A stretch of DNA of 64,000 nt from Dendrolimus kikuchii (taxonomy: Eukaryota; Arthropoda; Insecta; Lepidoptera; Lasiocampidae): the NCBI GenBank assembly GCA_019925095.2, contig CM034402.1, positions 12,163,501 to 12,227,500 on the forward strand. Reading direction: 5' to 3'. Both the position numbers and the translations under genes were made by a program. The notes under the pieces were generated by a model, which worked only from the letters and a program-made list of their open reading frames with translations, was not told the DNA's origin and ran no database searches. Shown one piece after another: positions 10,227-20,345 of the stretch (the first letter of the stretch is position 1; every line of letters begins with the position of its first letter).

Positions 10227-10327
10227 TGTCAAAGAAGCAAGTGAGGTGTGTAAGAATAAGCCTAAATGGCGCTCTATTGTTCGTGCCTACCCCGCAAGGG
10301 AACTGGCGTGAAGTTATGTATGTATGT
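10227..10327 (+). mobile_element. 5'-truncated RTE LINE insertion, 101 bp
   Basis: Carries the last coding bases and 3' tail of the RTE family seen complete at 46047-48752 (KPKW...YPARELA stop, then TTATG repeats). It is flanked by the perfect 12-bp duplication AAAAATCATATT at 10215-10226 and 10328-10339. A textbook target-primed reverse transcription product. Confidence 0.92.
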
Positions 10328-10809
10328 AAAAATCATATTACTATATAAAATAAGTTTAACAAATATTCACAGAAGTAAGCTTTGATTTTGAATAAATATC
10401 CCAAAGCGGCATTAATTTCGAACATTTACAGGTTTGTTTTATCTTTCTACCGTTTATTAATTCGATTGGGTCATGAACAAAATTGTTTGTGTAATTTGAT
10501 TTTCTCTATGGATTCTCATAAAGAGGTTCAATCAAAAAAATCAATCGTGCTGGTTATTTTTTAAATCTATTGATGAAGCTAAAAGGGGATTGAATATTTA
10601 TATGTATGGCGCTACAAAATCCTCACCCATAAACATAGAAAAACTTTTATAATCTCATTTATGTCTGCCAGTCCCAAATGATTATCTGAAGGATTTTTTT
10701 ATCAAATACAAAATCGACTTCAAATTAAAAGCAAAAAATTAATATTTTCTAGCACATTATGAGATCGGTGCCAAGTAAATCATATTTTTTTTTACAAAAT
10801 ATAATACAT

Positions 10810-11312
10810 TGTTACGAGTTGCGATAATCGAATTAAAATGCCGTTGGAATTATTATAGAGTTTATTAGAACTATACAAACACGTAAACACAAGTACAAAT
10901 ATAACCGATTACAACAAATCCAAACGTAATGCAGACGGTCGTAATTCAATAAAACGCGCAAAGTCCGCCACTATTAGATTCTCGATTGTACACAAGTCAC
11001 GCCTTGATCGTAGTCGTCGCTGAACTGCCTCCCCTCTCCATCAGGCCGTCATTTTATACCTCATAAATACAAATGTGCCCGTATCGTAGTCGACGGAATC
11101 CGCAACACCTGGCTAATGATTCAGCCACAAGCGGCCGTAAACGAGTACAATAGAATAATAGACTGTTCTCTAGAAACATATGTCAATAAATAAGTAAACA
11201 AAAGAAGACGATCATAAAAGAATTACAATTAGTTCAAATGCCGACAGGTAATAAAATATGTTTTTACAGATTAGGAGTGGAATTTGTTTTTGTCGGAACC
11301 TAAGCTGTAACA
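10810..11312. mobile_element. Solo LTR (family L), copy 2
   Basis: A 503-bp block from TGTTACGAG to GTAACA, matching copies 1, 3 and 4. The flanking tetramers are ACAT and ATAT, so the duplication is imperfect. It retains AACACCTGGCTAATGA and AAGTAAACAAAAGAAG. About 80 bp longer than copy 1. Confidence 0.75.
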
Positions 11313-11449
11313 ATATTTTACTTCACATTAACTTCACACTAACTTTCGACCCCAAAAATATTTATTTTTTGCTTTTTAGTTTGAAGTCAGGTTTATTTTT
11401 GTTAAAAAAAATCTACTTTTTACTTGCGCAAACAGTTGAATTTATAAAT

Positions 11450-11660
11450 AATCTATTGAGCGCCTGTAGAAATTGACTATTGGCACGCGTATACAAGTTT
11501 GTCTGACGATAAGTGTCGGCGCACTTCAACAAGGGTTGCTTTCGGTTTCCCTGGGATTCCAAACATGGTGACAATGTGACTACCTCGAAAATATAACTCT
11601 TTCGAAAAAAAAACGGTCCGCAATTGACTGAGAAATCGCGTACAAACATATAAAAAAACA
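11450..11660 (-). repeat. Inverted single unit of the 230-bp repeat
   Basis: Read on the minus strand it gives CGCGATTTCTCAGTCAATTG, GGAATCCCAGGGAAACCGAA, ACCCTTGTTGAAG and ACAGGCGCTCAAT, in the same order as the units at 8412-8900. Its 62-63 codon frame is a by-product. Confidence 0.6.
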
Positions 11661-11664
11661 ACAT

Positions 11665-12250
11665 ACACGCAAATTAAGAACCACCTCCATTTTTTTTAAG
11701 TGAAACTTCTATATAGACGGGGTCTTACGATTTTTCTGTCACGAAAAAGCGTCACGGCCGCGTGTTCTAATACTTATATTTTAAACTCTTGATATCTTTC
11801 GAATGGAATGTCCGAATTGAATAATTCAAAAAGTTATATAAAGGTATTGAAGCAGTCTTGAATATGAAGTAATTTATTTTGATAAGGATGAATACCAAGA
11901 TACAAATAAGGAGCCTTTTCTAGGGGCGGCATTTTAATTAAATTTTTAAAATATAAGAACACTTATTGTGGCATAACTATAATAGTTAGACATATGCTGT
12001 CGGGACACTTTGTAAATAATGATGTGTTCTGGAAAGTCGTAGTACATTATTTTATTCTATCATAAATAGTTTTTGCAGCGCACGTGATTTTGGGTATTTT
12101 TTTACACCTTTGGTTACATTATTGAAGTTTTAGTAAAGATCCCTAATTTTTTTGTAAACATAATATGGGCTATTTCACCCGGGGATAGTGTAGCTTGCCA
12201 ACAGTTATTCCCTAGGAAAGGACCCGGTACTGTGCGAAATGCATTTCCCC
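11665..12250. other. Noncoding interval with an A-run-rich segment
   Basis: No supportable gene. At 12170-12250 there is a GC-richer patch (TTCACCCGGGGATAGTGTAG) that may be a decayed transposon end. Nothing else was recognised. Confidence 0.4.
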
Positions 12251-12256
12251 CACCTT

Positions 12257-12372
12257 AAAAAAAAAGCTTGCCAACAGTGAAAGAATTTTTCAAATCGGTT
12301 CAGTAGTTTCGAAGCCTCTGCAATGAAAACAAACAATGTAATCTTTCCTCTTTATAATATTAGTATAGGTGT
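12257..12372 (-). repeat. Helitron-like 5' fragment
   Basis: Minus strand reads CCTATACTAATATTATAAAG and later GAAACTACTGAACCGATTTG, phrases characteristic of short lepidopteran Helitron-type repeats. No CTAG terminus was found, so the copy is partial. Confidence 0.45.
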
Positions 12373-12519
12373 TCGTATATATTTATTATAAAATTTATTA
12401 GATATTTGCATATTACAAAAAGCGCAAGATTTTACGCTGGAAGTTGTTTAATAAAATTGGGAGCTGGGTCACCCTAAAAACCGCTATACTAGCTCCGAAA
12501 GCGCTAAATTGACAGCCCT

Positions 12520-12720
12520 GGTGAGCCGAGCGCCGGGATAGTCCCGTAAACGAGAAAGCGAGAGAGCGAGCGAGGATATACCTCGTCCTCCGACGACTTC
12601 GTCCCTCTAATACCTAAAATCGCGTTCTGCGCATCGGTTAGTACGATGTTCCGAGCCGCCATGAATGGAGGCAAACTTAAGTTTGCATCGAACTATTCTA
12701 CTCTCCACGTGGCTGAGCAT
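12520..12720. other. CpG-rich segment of unknown role
   Basis: Much richer in CG than its surroundings (GAGCCGAGCGCCGGGATAG, repeated CGAG near 12551-12570, GCCGCCATGAATGG near 12656). It could be the start region of an unannotated transcript or part of a repeat. No open frame supports either. Confidence 0.35.
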
Positions 12721-12910
12721 CACTGCCTTTATTTGTGGTCTGTATAAAAAAAATATTAATAAATAATTTTACAGTAGAATATGGATGTTTTTTGGTTCCG
12801 GATCGAATGCAATTTTTTGTTTGACAAAATAAAATATGTTTAAATAAAAAATGCATTCATTAAAATGTACCTAACCTAACTAAATCCTAATTTGCAGTAA
12901 ACCTGCGAAA

Positions 12911-13405
12911 AATCGAAATGTGTGCTGGGACACATATTAGAAGTAAAACCTCAACGGACAAGTGGAAAAACGAATCCCAACGGACAAGTTGAATAACGAA
13001 TGGCAACGGATGAGTGGAAAAACGAATCTCAACGAACAAGTGGAAAAACGATTGGCAACAGGTAAGTGGAAAAACGAATCGCAACGGACAAGTGGAAAAA
13101 CGAATGGCAACGGGTAAGTGGAAAAATGAATCGCAACGGACAAGTGGAAATGGCAGGTTATCTTACTTTCGGTTTAACAATCTGGTCGTAAAACTTCAAG
13201 CTTTTTCAGTTGCAGTTTTTCCACTTGTCCGTTGCGATTCAGTTTTCCACTTGTCCGTTGCGATTCATTTTTCCACTAGTCCGTTGCGATTCGTTTTTCC
13301 ACTCATCCGTTGCCATTCGTTATTCAACTTGTCCGTTGGGATTCGTTTTTCCACTTGTCCCTTGAAGTTTCACTTCTAATATGTATCCCAGCACACATTT
13401 CGATT
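12911..13405. mobile_element. Foldback-like element with tandem-repeat arms
   Basis: The two arms (about 12911-13149 and 13215-13405) are inverted copies of each other. Each is built of 26-bp units of the form CAACGGACAAGTGGAAAAAC plus GAATCG. The left arm has about 7.5 units and the right arm 6. The outer 30 bases of both arms match across GAAATGTGTGCTGGGA. Variant units occur in mirrored order: GTTGAATAACG is second from the outside in both arms and GATGAG is third. The left arm carries about three extra inner units. This is the architecture of Foldback (FB) transposons: long inverted repeats made of short direct repeats and no transposase. The open frames of 65-121 codons across it are repeat artefacts. 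Confidence 0.8.
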
Positions 13406-13409
13406 TGTT

Positions 13410-14730
13410 TTTTAAACTCTACGGACTCGAGTTTCCTACCCTTTTTTACAACTTAATTTCTAAGAAAGCTTTTAGAGTTTATACACGTTTATTGGTTATT
13501 TTTGTTATTGTGTGTGACATTAATTTAGTGATTTTTGTGTTGTGGTGTACCTTACGAATAACTTATTATATTAATTTATTCCAATTTTAATACTAAACTT
13601 ATACTAATGTAGATTGTATCTGTTACATAACCACCTCCTTTTTGACGGTGGTTAATTATTGTAGTTAAAAACTTAGTGCTGTCTAGTGTCAAATGTTTGA
13701 TACAATTATTTTATATTAAAAGAGGTATAGGAATACGATTCTTATATGGTCATTACACATGTTTTTTGTTTGATAACTTCTGGCTGTCGACCGACTATAA
13801 GCTATTATATAATAGAATACTTAATACGTATTACACTTGTCAAAAACATAATTTTACGCTAGTCAACTCTGACATTGATTATATTTTATTTCTTTACAAC
13901 ATGTATGTTATATGATGGTAACCAGTGTTAGTTACTATAAATTCGTATATACAAACATTTTAGATTTGAGTAAAAATGATTACGCAAAATTTATTAAAAT
14001 TCCATTTTATCTGAATGCATTCCTTATCTAAGTCCTATATTGTTAAGGTTTATATTCTAACAATATATTTTAATTTCTTAATATAAATAATCCCAAACTA
14101 GGCAATAAATACGACATGCATAACTTTAGGTCACAGATCTAGTGAGACAGGCACCGTTAGAAGTGTTCTAAAAACTCTAGTGAATTATACTAAATAATAT
14201 AAACAAAACTCCCTGAAGTATTAGAAAGTATTCGACATTATTGATGTCTTGTGGAGAAGTTTACCGTAAGTTTTCAATTTAAGCTAATTGTATCACCCCA
14301 CGGACCAATATTTATTTAAAGCAGCACTTCTCCGGGAATTGCTAAGTAGCTTTCAAATAATAATTAATTTTTACTTAATCCATCCATTACCGAGTATGTA
14401 AATGACTTTAATGGCACTTAGCCTTAATTTAATTACATAAACTTGGTGAACGTCCCTTTAATGGAAAACTTCTAATAAATAAGAACGCCTTGGAGTTTAT
14501 TTTGTCATTTTCAATAAAAAAAAAAACAATTTAATATGCATATAACTTTTCAGACTGCTATAAATATATTGCTTAGTAGTTATTATATATCGGTATATAC
14601 TTAGTATATATTATACATCGATATATACTTTTAACATTTTAATTAAGGAATATGCGCATGTATTATCTAATATACATTAAATATCTAATAAAATTCTAAC
14701 GGCATTTTTAATTCGAGTCTCGCACTTAAC
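13410..14730. other. AT-rich interval, nothing recognised
   Basis: Frames at 13381-13590 and 13676-13915 are rich in hydrophobic and Tyr/Phe codons as expected from AT-rich DNA. They show no recognisable family. Confidence 0.4.
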
Positions 14731-14735
14731 TTTCG

Positions 14736-14979
14736 CCAGGTGGTAGAGTATTTGCTCGACTGGATGGCGACCACCCCTGGTCTAGAGTATGCCGCCATAA
14801 CAACCTTGTGTTGTGTTCCGGCATTAGTGACCAGGTTCCAGTCTCCTTTAAGAGAACAGCAGCGCATTTGTAGCACCTTTGTTGTTGCAAATGTCTATAG
14901 GCGATGGTAACCGCTTTCCACCAAGTGGGCCGTCTGTCTGTCTGCTGAGCTCCTGCAATAAAAAAAAAAAAAAAAAAAA
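14736..14979 (+). mobile_element. Poly-A SINE-like repeat (family A), poly-A intact
   Basis: 5'-truncated copy starting at CCAGGTGGTAGAGTATTTGC. It passes through GTCTAGAGTATGCCGCCATA, CCAGGTTCCAGTCTCC, GCAGCGCATTTGTAGCACC and GGTAACCGCTTTCCA to TCCTGCAAT and about 20 A residues. It shows that the family's sense strand ends in poly-A. A short flanking repeat (ACTTAA) on both sides may be the target duplication. Confidence 0.8.
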
Positions 14980-14984
14980 CTTAA

Positions 14985-15613
14985 TAGCAAATAAAATATT
15001 TTCAATTTTTAAATAGTTGCTAATTTATTGGTACATAATCTATAAATCATTATTAGTTCAAACATAGTAACAATTTTATTTTTAACTCAATTCAAATTGG
15101 TATAGGTATGTAATAAGAACAATAATTTACTTAACGGAGGAGGAACCACCGTAGTGCTTATAAAAAGTGTGACGTCAGCATTGCTGACGTCACGATTGTT
15201 GGCTTCTTGATGACGACCCATATTTGAGTCCTCGAAATAGAATTTCAAGAGTACTCGTTATCGTACATTCCAAGAGCGTTACGACAACCCATAGAGGTCC
15301 GTCTCGTTCGGCGGCTCCAACAATAATGCCCCACGCCGGCCGAACCTTTTGCTTTTATAGTCGTGAACAAACAACTGACTGTCATTTGCTTTTTAAATTT
15401 TAGCGGGTACGGATTTAGACTTTTGGATTAATAACAAATGTGAAAATAATGTAATTAATCTTGAGTATCAGATGTTTGTATAAACACTTACTTTGTTATT
15501 GTTCCACATTTTTATACAACACATTAAAATTTTAAGAACGTACAACAATATAATGTACCAAACATTAGATTAACCTAACACACACGTAACAATATATGTA
15601 ATATTTATCCTAT
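14985..15613. other. Noncoding interval with a CRE palindrome
   Basis: Contains the CRE palindrome (separate entry) and a GC-richer stretch at 15140-15360 (CATAGAGGTCCGTCTCGTTC, CCCACGCCGGCCGAACC). The minus strand of that stretch has a short open frame, but I do not recognise a protein. Confidence 0.4.
15169..15193. promoter_or_regulatory. Double CRE (TGACGTCA) palindrome
   Basis: GTGACGTCAGCA and its perfect reverse complement flank a single T. This places two consensus cAMP-response (ATF/CREB) sites 8 bases apart. It could be a regulatory element or a hairpin within a repeat. No start codon with a convincing frame follows. Confidence 0.5.
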
Positions 15614-16112
15614 TGTTATGAGTGTGTGACTCGAATTAAAAATGCCGTTAGAATTACTATAGAGTTTATTAGAACTATACAAACACGTATAACACAGGTA
15701 CAAATATAACCGAACAAAGCAAGTCCAAATGTAATGCAGAAGGTCGTAATTCAATAAACACGCAAAGTCCGTAACTTATTAGATTCCCGATTGTAGTACA
15801 CACGTCGCTTCGTTCGTAGTTCTCGCTCGACTGACAACCCCTCCATCAGGTCATCGTTTTATACTGCGCAGCTGCAATGTCTCCGTATCTAAGTCGACTT
15901 AATCCGACACACCTGGCTAATGATTGCCATAAAAGATTATAGAACAACAATGCGCTGTTTTCTAATCACATATTTTAACAGAAAGTAAACAAAAGACGAC
16001 CATAAAAGAATTTAAATGGTATTTATTAGGGTCAAATGCCGACGGGTACTAAATGTGCTTTCTTTCAGATATGCAGGTGGATTTTGTTTATGTCGGGACC
16101 AGAGTTGTAACA
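15614..16112. mobile_element. Solo LTR (family L), copy 3
   Basis: A 499-bp block from TGTTATGAG to GTAACA, with the perfect 4-bp duplication CTAT (15610-15613 and 16113-16116). It matches copies 2 and 4 throughout, including AATGCAGAAGGTCGTAATTC and ACACCTGGCTAATGATTG. No internal region is present. Confidence 0.82.
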
Positions 16113-16116
16113 CTAT

Positions 16117-17300
16117 TATTATTGGTATTATATTGGCCTAAATGTTGGTTCGTTATTTCTTGAAACTCATTTTACAAAAAAAAAATACTTTGACTATCAT
16201 AAAAAACGGACTAAACGATTTTATAACTCGATACTTTATTTTTCCTTAGATGCTACAAAATGCGGAAAATCACTCAAAATCATTATCTGGTAAGGTTTTA
16301 TCACTCAAGAGTCATGATGCTGTTGGACCAAAAAAAGACTACTAAATCTTATTTATAGGTGAACAACAAAAGTTATTTGCCTGTTACTTTATTAAACATA
16401 AAGCCAAGCTGTGTTTTATTTTACCTTCTCCTATCATAACTGCAGCGTTTGTTAAGGTAATAAAAGCCATTTACAGCCTATTTTTTATACGATGTCAGGG
16501 TAATAATGTTTGTTAGAAAAACGAGATGTTTCTTTTGATTTATTAGTTACTTCGGGTCCGAATCTCATGACAACTAACCTGTTTCTCTTGCATTCGTTAT
16601 CTTATATTCATCATTAATAAAAGAACCCATTTCAAGGCTTAAACCTAGATTGAAGAAGCATAAATACAAACAAGCATACAAACATACAAGGAAGTCACTT
16701 TCGCATTTCTTCATATTACCGTGTCCAAACCTATTTGCACACAAACCTTCTTTATCGTATTCTTTAATTTAATAAGTGTCACTGAAGTAGGAAACCTATG
16801 GAAATGAAACTTCAATAAAAAATGTGTGCCACTGTGACGTCATCTGGCCACTAAACATGGCGGTTTTAGTGCTGCCCAGAAGATTTTAATGTTATTAGGT
16901 TTTATCGATAAACGTCCTTGGCTCATTTTATTTTCAATATTATTGAGTATTAATTATTTTTAGAATTTATACTTTACTAGGAAGTAAGTATATTGTTATG
17001 TGCAAAGATACTTTGATTTAGATGTGTGAAATCTAAGACAAGTTCGTGTTTCAAATTTATCAAGTAAACGATATGACGATTTTTAAAAGTTGCTACACTG
17101 ATTTGATAAAGTTGTCGTTTGACAACTCAGTGACCACAAAACATAAACATATGGCGTAGTACAGTGCCATCTGCCCATCTCTAGCATGCTAAATTTTATC
17201 GTCATTTCGTATATTGCCGTCTCGCTCGCACTTGCGTATATGCCGGAAAGGGATGGAAGCTTTATGTCGGCGATAAAATGTTAGCATGCTAGCTAGCTAT
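16117..17300. other. Noncoding interval with a YY1/Pho-like motif
   Basis: CTAAACATGGCGG at 16851-16863 is identical to the 13-mer upstream of the THAP gene. A TGACGTCA site lies just before it, at about 16834-16841. It could mark a promoter, but the reading frame from this ATG closes after ten codons. No gene is supported. Confidence 0.4.
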
Positions 17301-17301
17301 G

Positions 17302-17377
17302 CTGTTTTGGATATCAAAATAAGAGTACGTGTTTTTCCTAAGAAAAACACGTACTCTTATTTTGATATCCAAAACAG
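17302..17377. repeat. Perfect 36-bp-arm hairpin
   Basis: Arms 17302-17337 and 17342-17377 are exact reverse complements around a CTAA loop (17338-17341). The arm begins CTGTTTTGGATATCAAAAT. The second hairpin follows within 20 bases and has the same loop. No transposon ends were recognised. Confidence 0.9.
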
Positions 17378-17393
17378 ATTAATTAGAATATCC

Positions 17394-17457
17394 AAAACAG
17401 ATTGTAATAGAGAGGTAAGTAGTCTAAACTACTTACCTCTCTATTACAATCTATTTT
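17394..17457. repeat. 30-bp-arm hairpin, same CTAA loop
   Basis: Arms 17394-17423 and 17428-17457 match with one mismatch around the loop CTAA. The start of the left arm repeats CCAAAACAGATT from the right arm of the preceding hairpin, so the two structures are linked by a direct repeat. Confidence 0.88.
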
Positions 17458-17686
17458 AATTGTGTTGCTGACTCTAAAGTCCGTAACACATTACCGCAAC
17501 GCGCCTCAAGATAGGTGCGCTGCACCATAAGTGAGAGTGATTCAAATTTTAAACTTATCAAGGTACCGCGTGATAAAAAAAAAACAAAACACCTCCAGAA
17601 CATTTATTTAATTAAAAACGTCATTCCTTATGACTTCCGCTCTAAAATCACTTAATTATTAAAAATTTAACGAATTTACAATAGTT

Positions 17687-17692
17687 TTTATT
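17687..17692 (-). terminator. Candidate poly(A) signal of the THAP gene
   Basis: AATAAA on the minus strand, about 190 bases downstream of the TAG stop at 17884-17886, in AT-rich sequence. A plausible cleavage/polyadenylation signal. Other AT-rich hexamers nearby could serve instead. Confidence 0.45.
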
Positions 17693-17883
17693 AAAGTAAA
17701 ACTAATAAAGGCATAAGTTTATAATATGAGTTTTATTTGTACCTTAGATGTTTTACATGGAATACAAAATTCAAAGAGGTGACACCATCAGTTTTGGTTT
17801 ATTCCTCTAAAGATGTCAAAGCATATTACTTTTATCTAAGTAGGTTGAATAGCTTCACTATAAAGAGTCTGTATATACAAAAT

Positions 17884-19101
17884 CTAACATCTTCTCTTGA
17901 AGCTAAGGAACAGCAGAGTTCTTAAATGTGCAGCATTTACCAAGGTAGAGGTGTCAGGACCGGCCAAAACAGGAATTGTTTCCAACTGGTTTTCTTTTAA
18001 TATGCCAGTTTTATGTTGGCTGGCATGTCGCTGCAAAATATTGAAAAATTAGTTTAGAATAATTGTGTCCAAGGTATTTTTTTCATAAAATTTGCTTAAA
18101 TTATGACATTATCATTCAAATTGGGCAAATACATTTCTTGGATGGAATCACAGCCACAAAACCCATAAGTGTTTCTAAAATAGTTATATAGAATGAGAAT
18201 GACATAGACTACAACTAGTCGTAACTAGCATATCAGTAATAAGGTAGCAGCAACAAGTATATCAAAGGCTAAAAGTGAAAGTACAAATTTCAATTATACG
18301 AGCAGTCTCCATGAGGGTGAGCGGCATGAGAAGACATATTAAGGCCTTCGACTGCGAAGACGGAGCAGGAATTATATAATAAGCCGACAGTCCTACGACT
18401 ATCCTGCTGATCATCGTCCCACCATACAAAACTTGTATATTAATTTTCATCCTTTCATAGCACGTTTTGTTATAAAATAATATGTATGTATTAAAATATG
18501 TATAGAATAAAAAAAAAGTATATCAATACTAACTATAAAAGTATATACAGTATTAACTTACTCTTACAAATTTGAAGGGCACGGCATCATCTCGTAGTCG
18601 AGTCACATCCAGAGTTTTGTTGAAACATTTATCATCAAAATGTAGCGAGCAAATATAAATATATTTTGCATTTGGCTTTATATTTTCCATTCCAATGGCT
18701 TCCAGCCACTTTTTCTTTATACGCTCATTTCTTGGGATCCTATAAAATATGTTTTAATTATTATATTAGTATGTTTTAAGCGGGGTAGCATGATAAAATA
18801 AGAAATTTTATATAAGCAATCATATTATATCGATATCAAAGTCGATAAATAATGTACAACCCCAGCTAATAAATTAACATTATTTAAGCGTAAAAATATA
18901 GTTAAATAAGTTAAATCCATTCATGACCTATAACTGCACATAAGAACCTTGCTAATTATAATGAAAATCTTCCTTTATTTGCCCGGCAACATTAACAATA
19001 AGCAAATTTTTAATGTTATTTACAGCGTACCTGTGTATGGTTAAAGATGACTGATTTGGTGTTTTTCTTATGCCGCACCCTGTTACACTGCACACGGGCA
19101 T
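17884..19101 (-). CDS. THAP-domain zinc-finger protein, three coding exons
   Basis: Joined exons are 19101-19031, 18739-18568 and 18030-17884 (71 + 172 + 147 = 390 nt, 129 aa plus stop). Every junction keeps frame. Donors are GTACGC and GTAAGAGTAAG. Acceptors are TTTTATAG and a pyrimidine-rich TTTTTCAATATTTTGCAG. The protein starts MPVCSVTGCGIRK and carries a full THAP DNA-binding domain. Zinc ligands are C4, C9, C54 and H57; the other invariant residues are P26, W35 (36 in most family members), F58 and P78 in DDAVPF. THAP proteins bind specific DNA through this C2CH module in the nucleus. The 48-residue tail beyond the domain has no recognised motif. The protein is short for the family, so either it is a THAP-only protein or exon 3 uses an internal donor (TTGGTAAAT near 17940) to reach further exons. 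An alternative Met 11 codons upstream is in frame, but THAP domains normally start as here. Confidence 0.8.
18031..18567 (-). other. Second intron of the THAP gene
   Basis: Bounded by GTAAGAGTAAG and TTTTGCAG on the minus strand. A 62-codon open frame at 18262-18450 lies within it. It has no recognisable motif and could be an unused exon or chance. Confidence 0.6.
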
Positions 19102-19248
19102 ATCTGCGACGTAATTATTTATATTTGGCTTCAATTATTTTAAATCACAAGCAAAATATTGAAAGATAATTAGTTATTTTTATTTATACCACTACTTTTT
19201 GACAAGACAAGTACTGACTTCACTGACTGATAATGACATTTGGTGCGC

Positions 19249-19261
19249 TAAACATGGCGGA
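19249..19261. promoter_or_regulatory. YY1/Pho-like motif upstream of the THAP gene
   Basis: CTAAACATGGCGG lies about 150 bases upstream of the THAP start codon. AANATGGCGG is the YY1/Pleiohomeotic consensus and is frequent in core promoters. The same 13-mer occurs at 16851. Role inferred from position only. Confidence 0.4.
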
Positions 19262-19927
19262 TTTTCGGCCTCATTAGGTATTTACGTATATTCATGTTCC
19301 ACTTTATGTACGCACTGAAATACTGTTATATTGTTTTCCTGCGCGTTACAGTGCTGAGTAAGAACGAGATAGATATATGTTTATGTGTGTGCGTTCAAAA
19401 TGGATGCTATTTGTATAAGCAATTGTACGTATAGAACAATATGTCGCATCCCTATTATAGAGGTCCATGATAAATGTTTCTTATTCTTTTGTTTTATGCT
19501 TATGTGAATATGGTTTCTTTCAATAACACAAAATATTTCTTTTCATTTAATTTCACTATAAATACATATCTAATTTATACATTTTGGATTTTAAAGAACT
19601 TGGTATATACGGTTATTTTCTTAATTTCTAATAAGATAAATATTTGATTCAATAATATGGTACTTATAAACTTCTTAGACAATTTCTTGTAAAGTAGGAG
19701 CCAGTTTGTTTATGATTCCGTAGTCGAACAGCAAAAATTGTGAATATTCGTCAAAAGTAGGAAAACTTTTCTCTGCATGAAATATACGTTTTCAGGCTTG
19801 TAAAATATACATATGTGTAACATCGGTGATGAAAACATTTATGATATATTACAATTTTGCTGCCACTTCGCAGCCTACACATTAGAGACGTGTTTGGCGA
19901 GAATTTATTCATTTTCCGGTATGAAAC

Positions 19928-20045
19928 GTATCATAAACGCAGAGGCACCGGGTTCGAATCCTGGTATAGTAAATTTTGGAAACAAATTTTCTCCTTTATT
20001 TACTGTGGCCTGGATTTCTGAGATCGGCCCTTGAGTAGTCCATTG
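19928..20045 (+). mobile_element. tRNA-derived SINE (family T1), 5'-truncated
   Basis: Carries a B box (GGGTTCGAATCC) followed by TGGTATAGTAAATTT, AACAAATTTTCTCC and GAGTAGTCCATTGTGTATTA. This matches the fuller copy at 61143-61380. The A-box end is missing or decayed. Confidence 0.7.
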
Positions 20046-20141
20046 TGTATTATACACAAGCGTAACCTACTTAATTTGGAGATATAATTATAATGTGTGT
20101 TTGTCTGCCGATTATTTATTATTTATTATTGTATGTCTCTG

Positions 20142-20345
20142 CAGATCACGGGCCAAAAATGGATAGGACTTTAGGAGGACTTGCGTGGGGCCATGGGAAG
20201 GCCAACACGTAGAGGACCCTTGACAAATCTAAATCTAAATGTGGCATGATACTGACCGGCGATTATCCCTGTCTACACCATGTAAAAATACACCCAAGGA
20301 CAAACCCCGATAAATGTAGGACTATTGTAATGAATGGGAACAAAA
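20142..20345. repeat. Interspersed repeat (family D), copy 1
   Basis: Shares a block of about 200 bp with 53014-53212: CACGGGCCA, GGGAAGGCCAACACGTAGAGG, CGGCGATTATCCCTGTCTAC, CACCCAAGGACAA and GTAGGACTATT. Family unknown. The GC-richer stretch 20346-20520 may be more of the same element, absent from the second copy. Confidence 0.65.

Noticed and set aside
12887..13379. Open frames of 65-121 codons with repeated FSTCPLRFVF or EKRISTN motifs
   Set aside because: They arise from the 26-bp tandem units of the Foldback-like arms on both strands; mirrored content shows they are repeat artefacts.
15220..15380. Coding exon on the minus strand
   Set aside because: A short open stretch exists but shows no recognisable family and no convincing splice sites.
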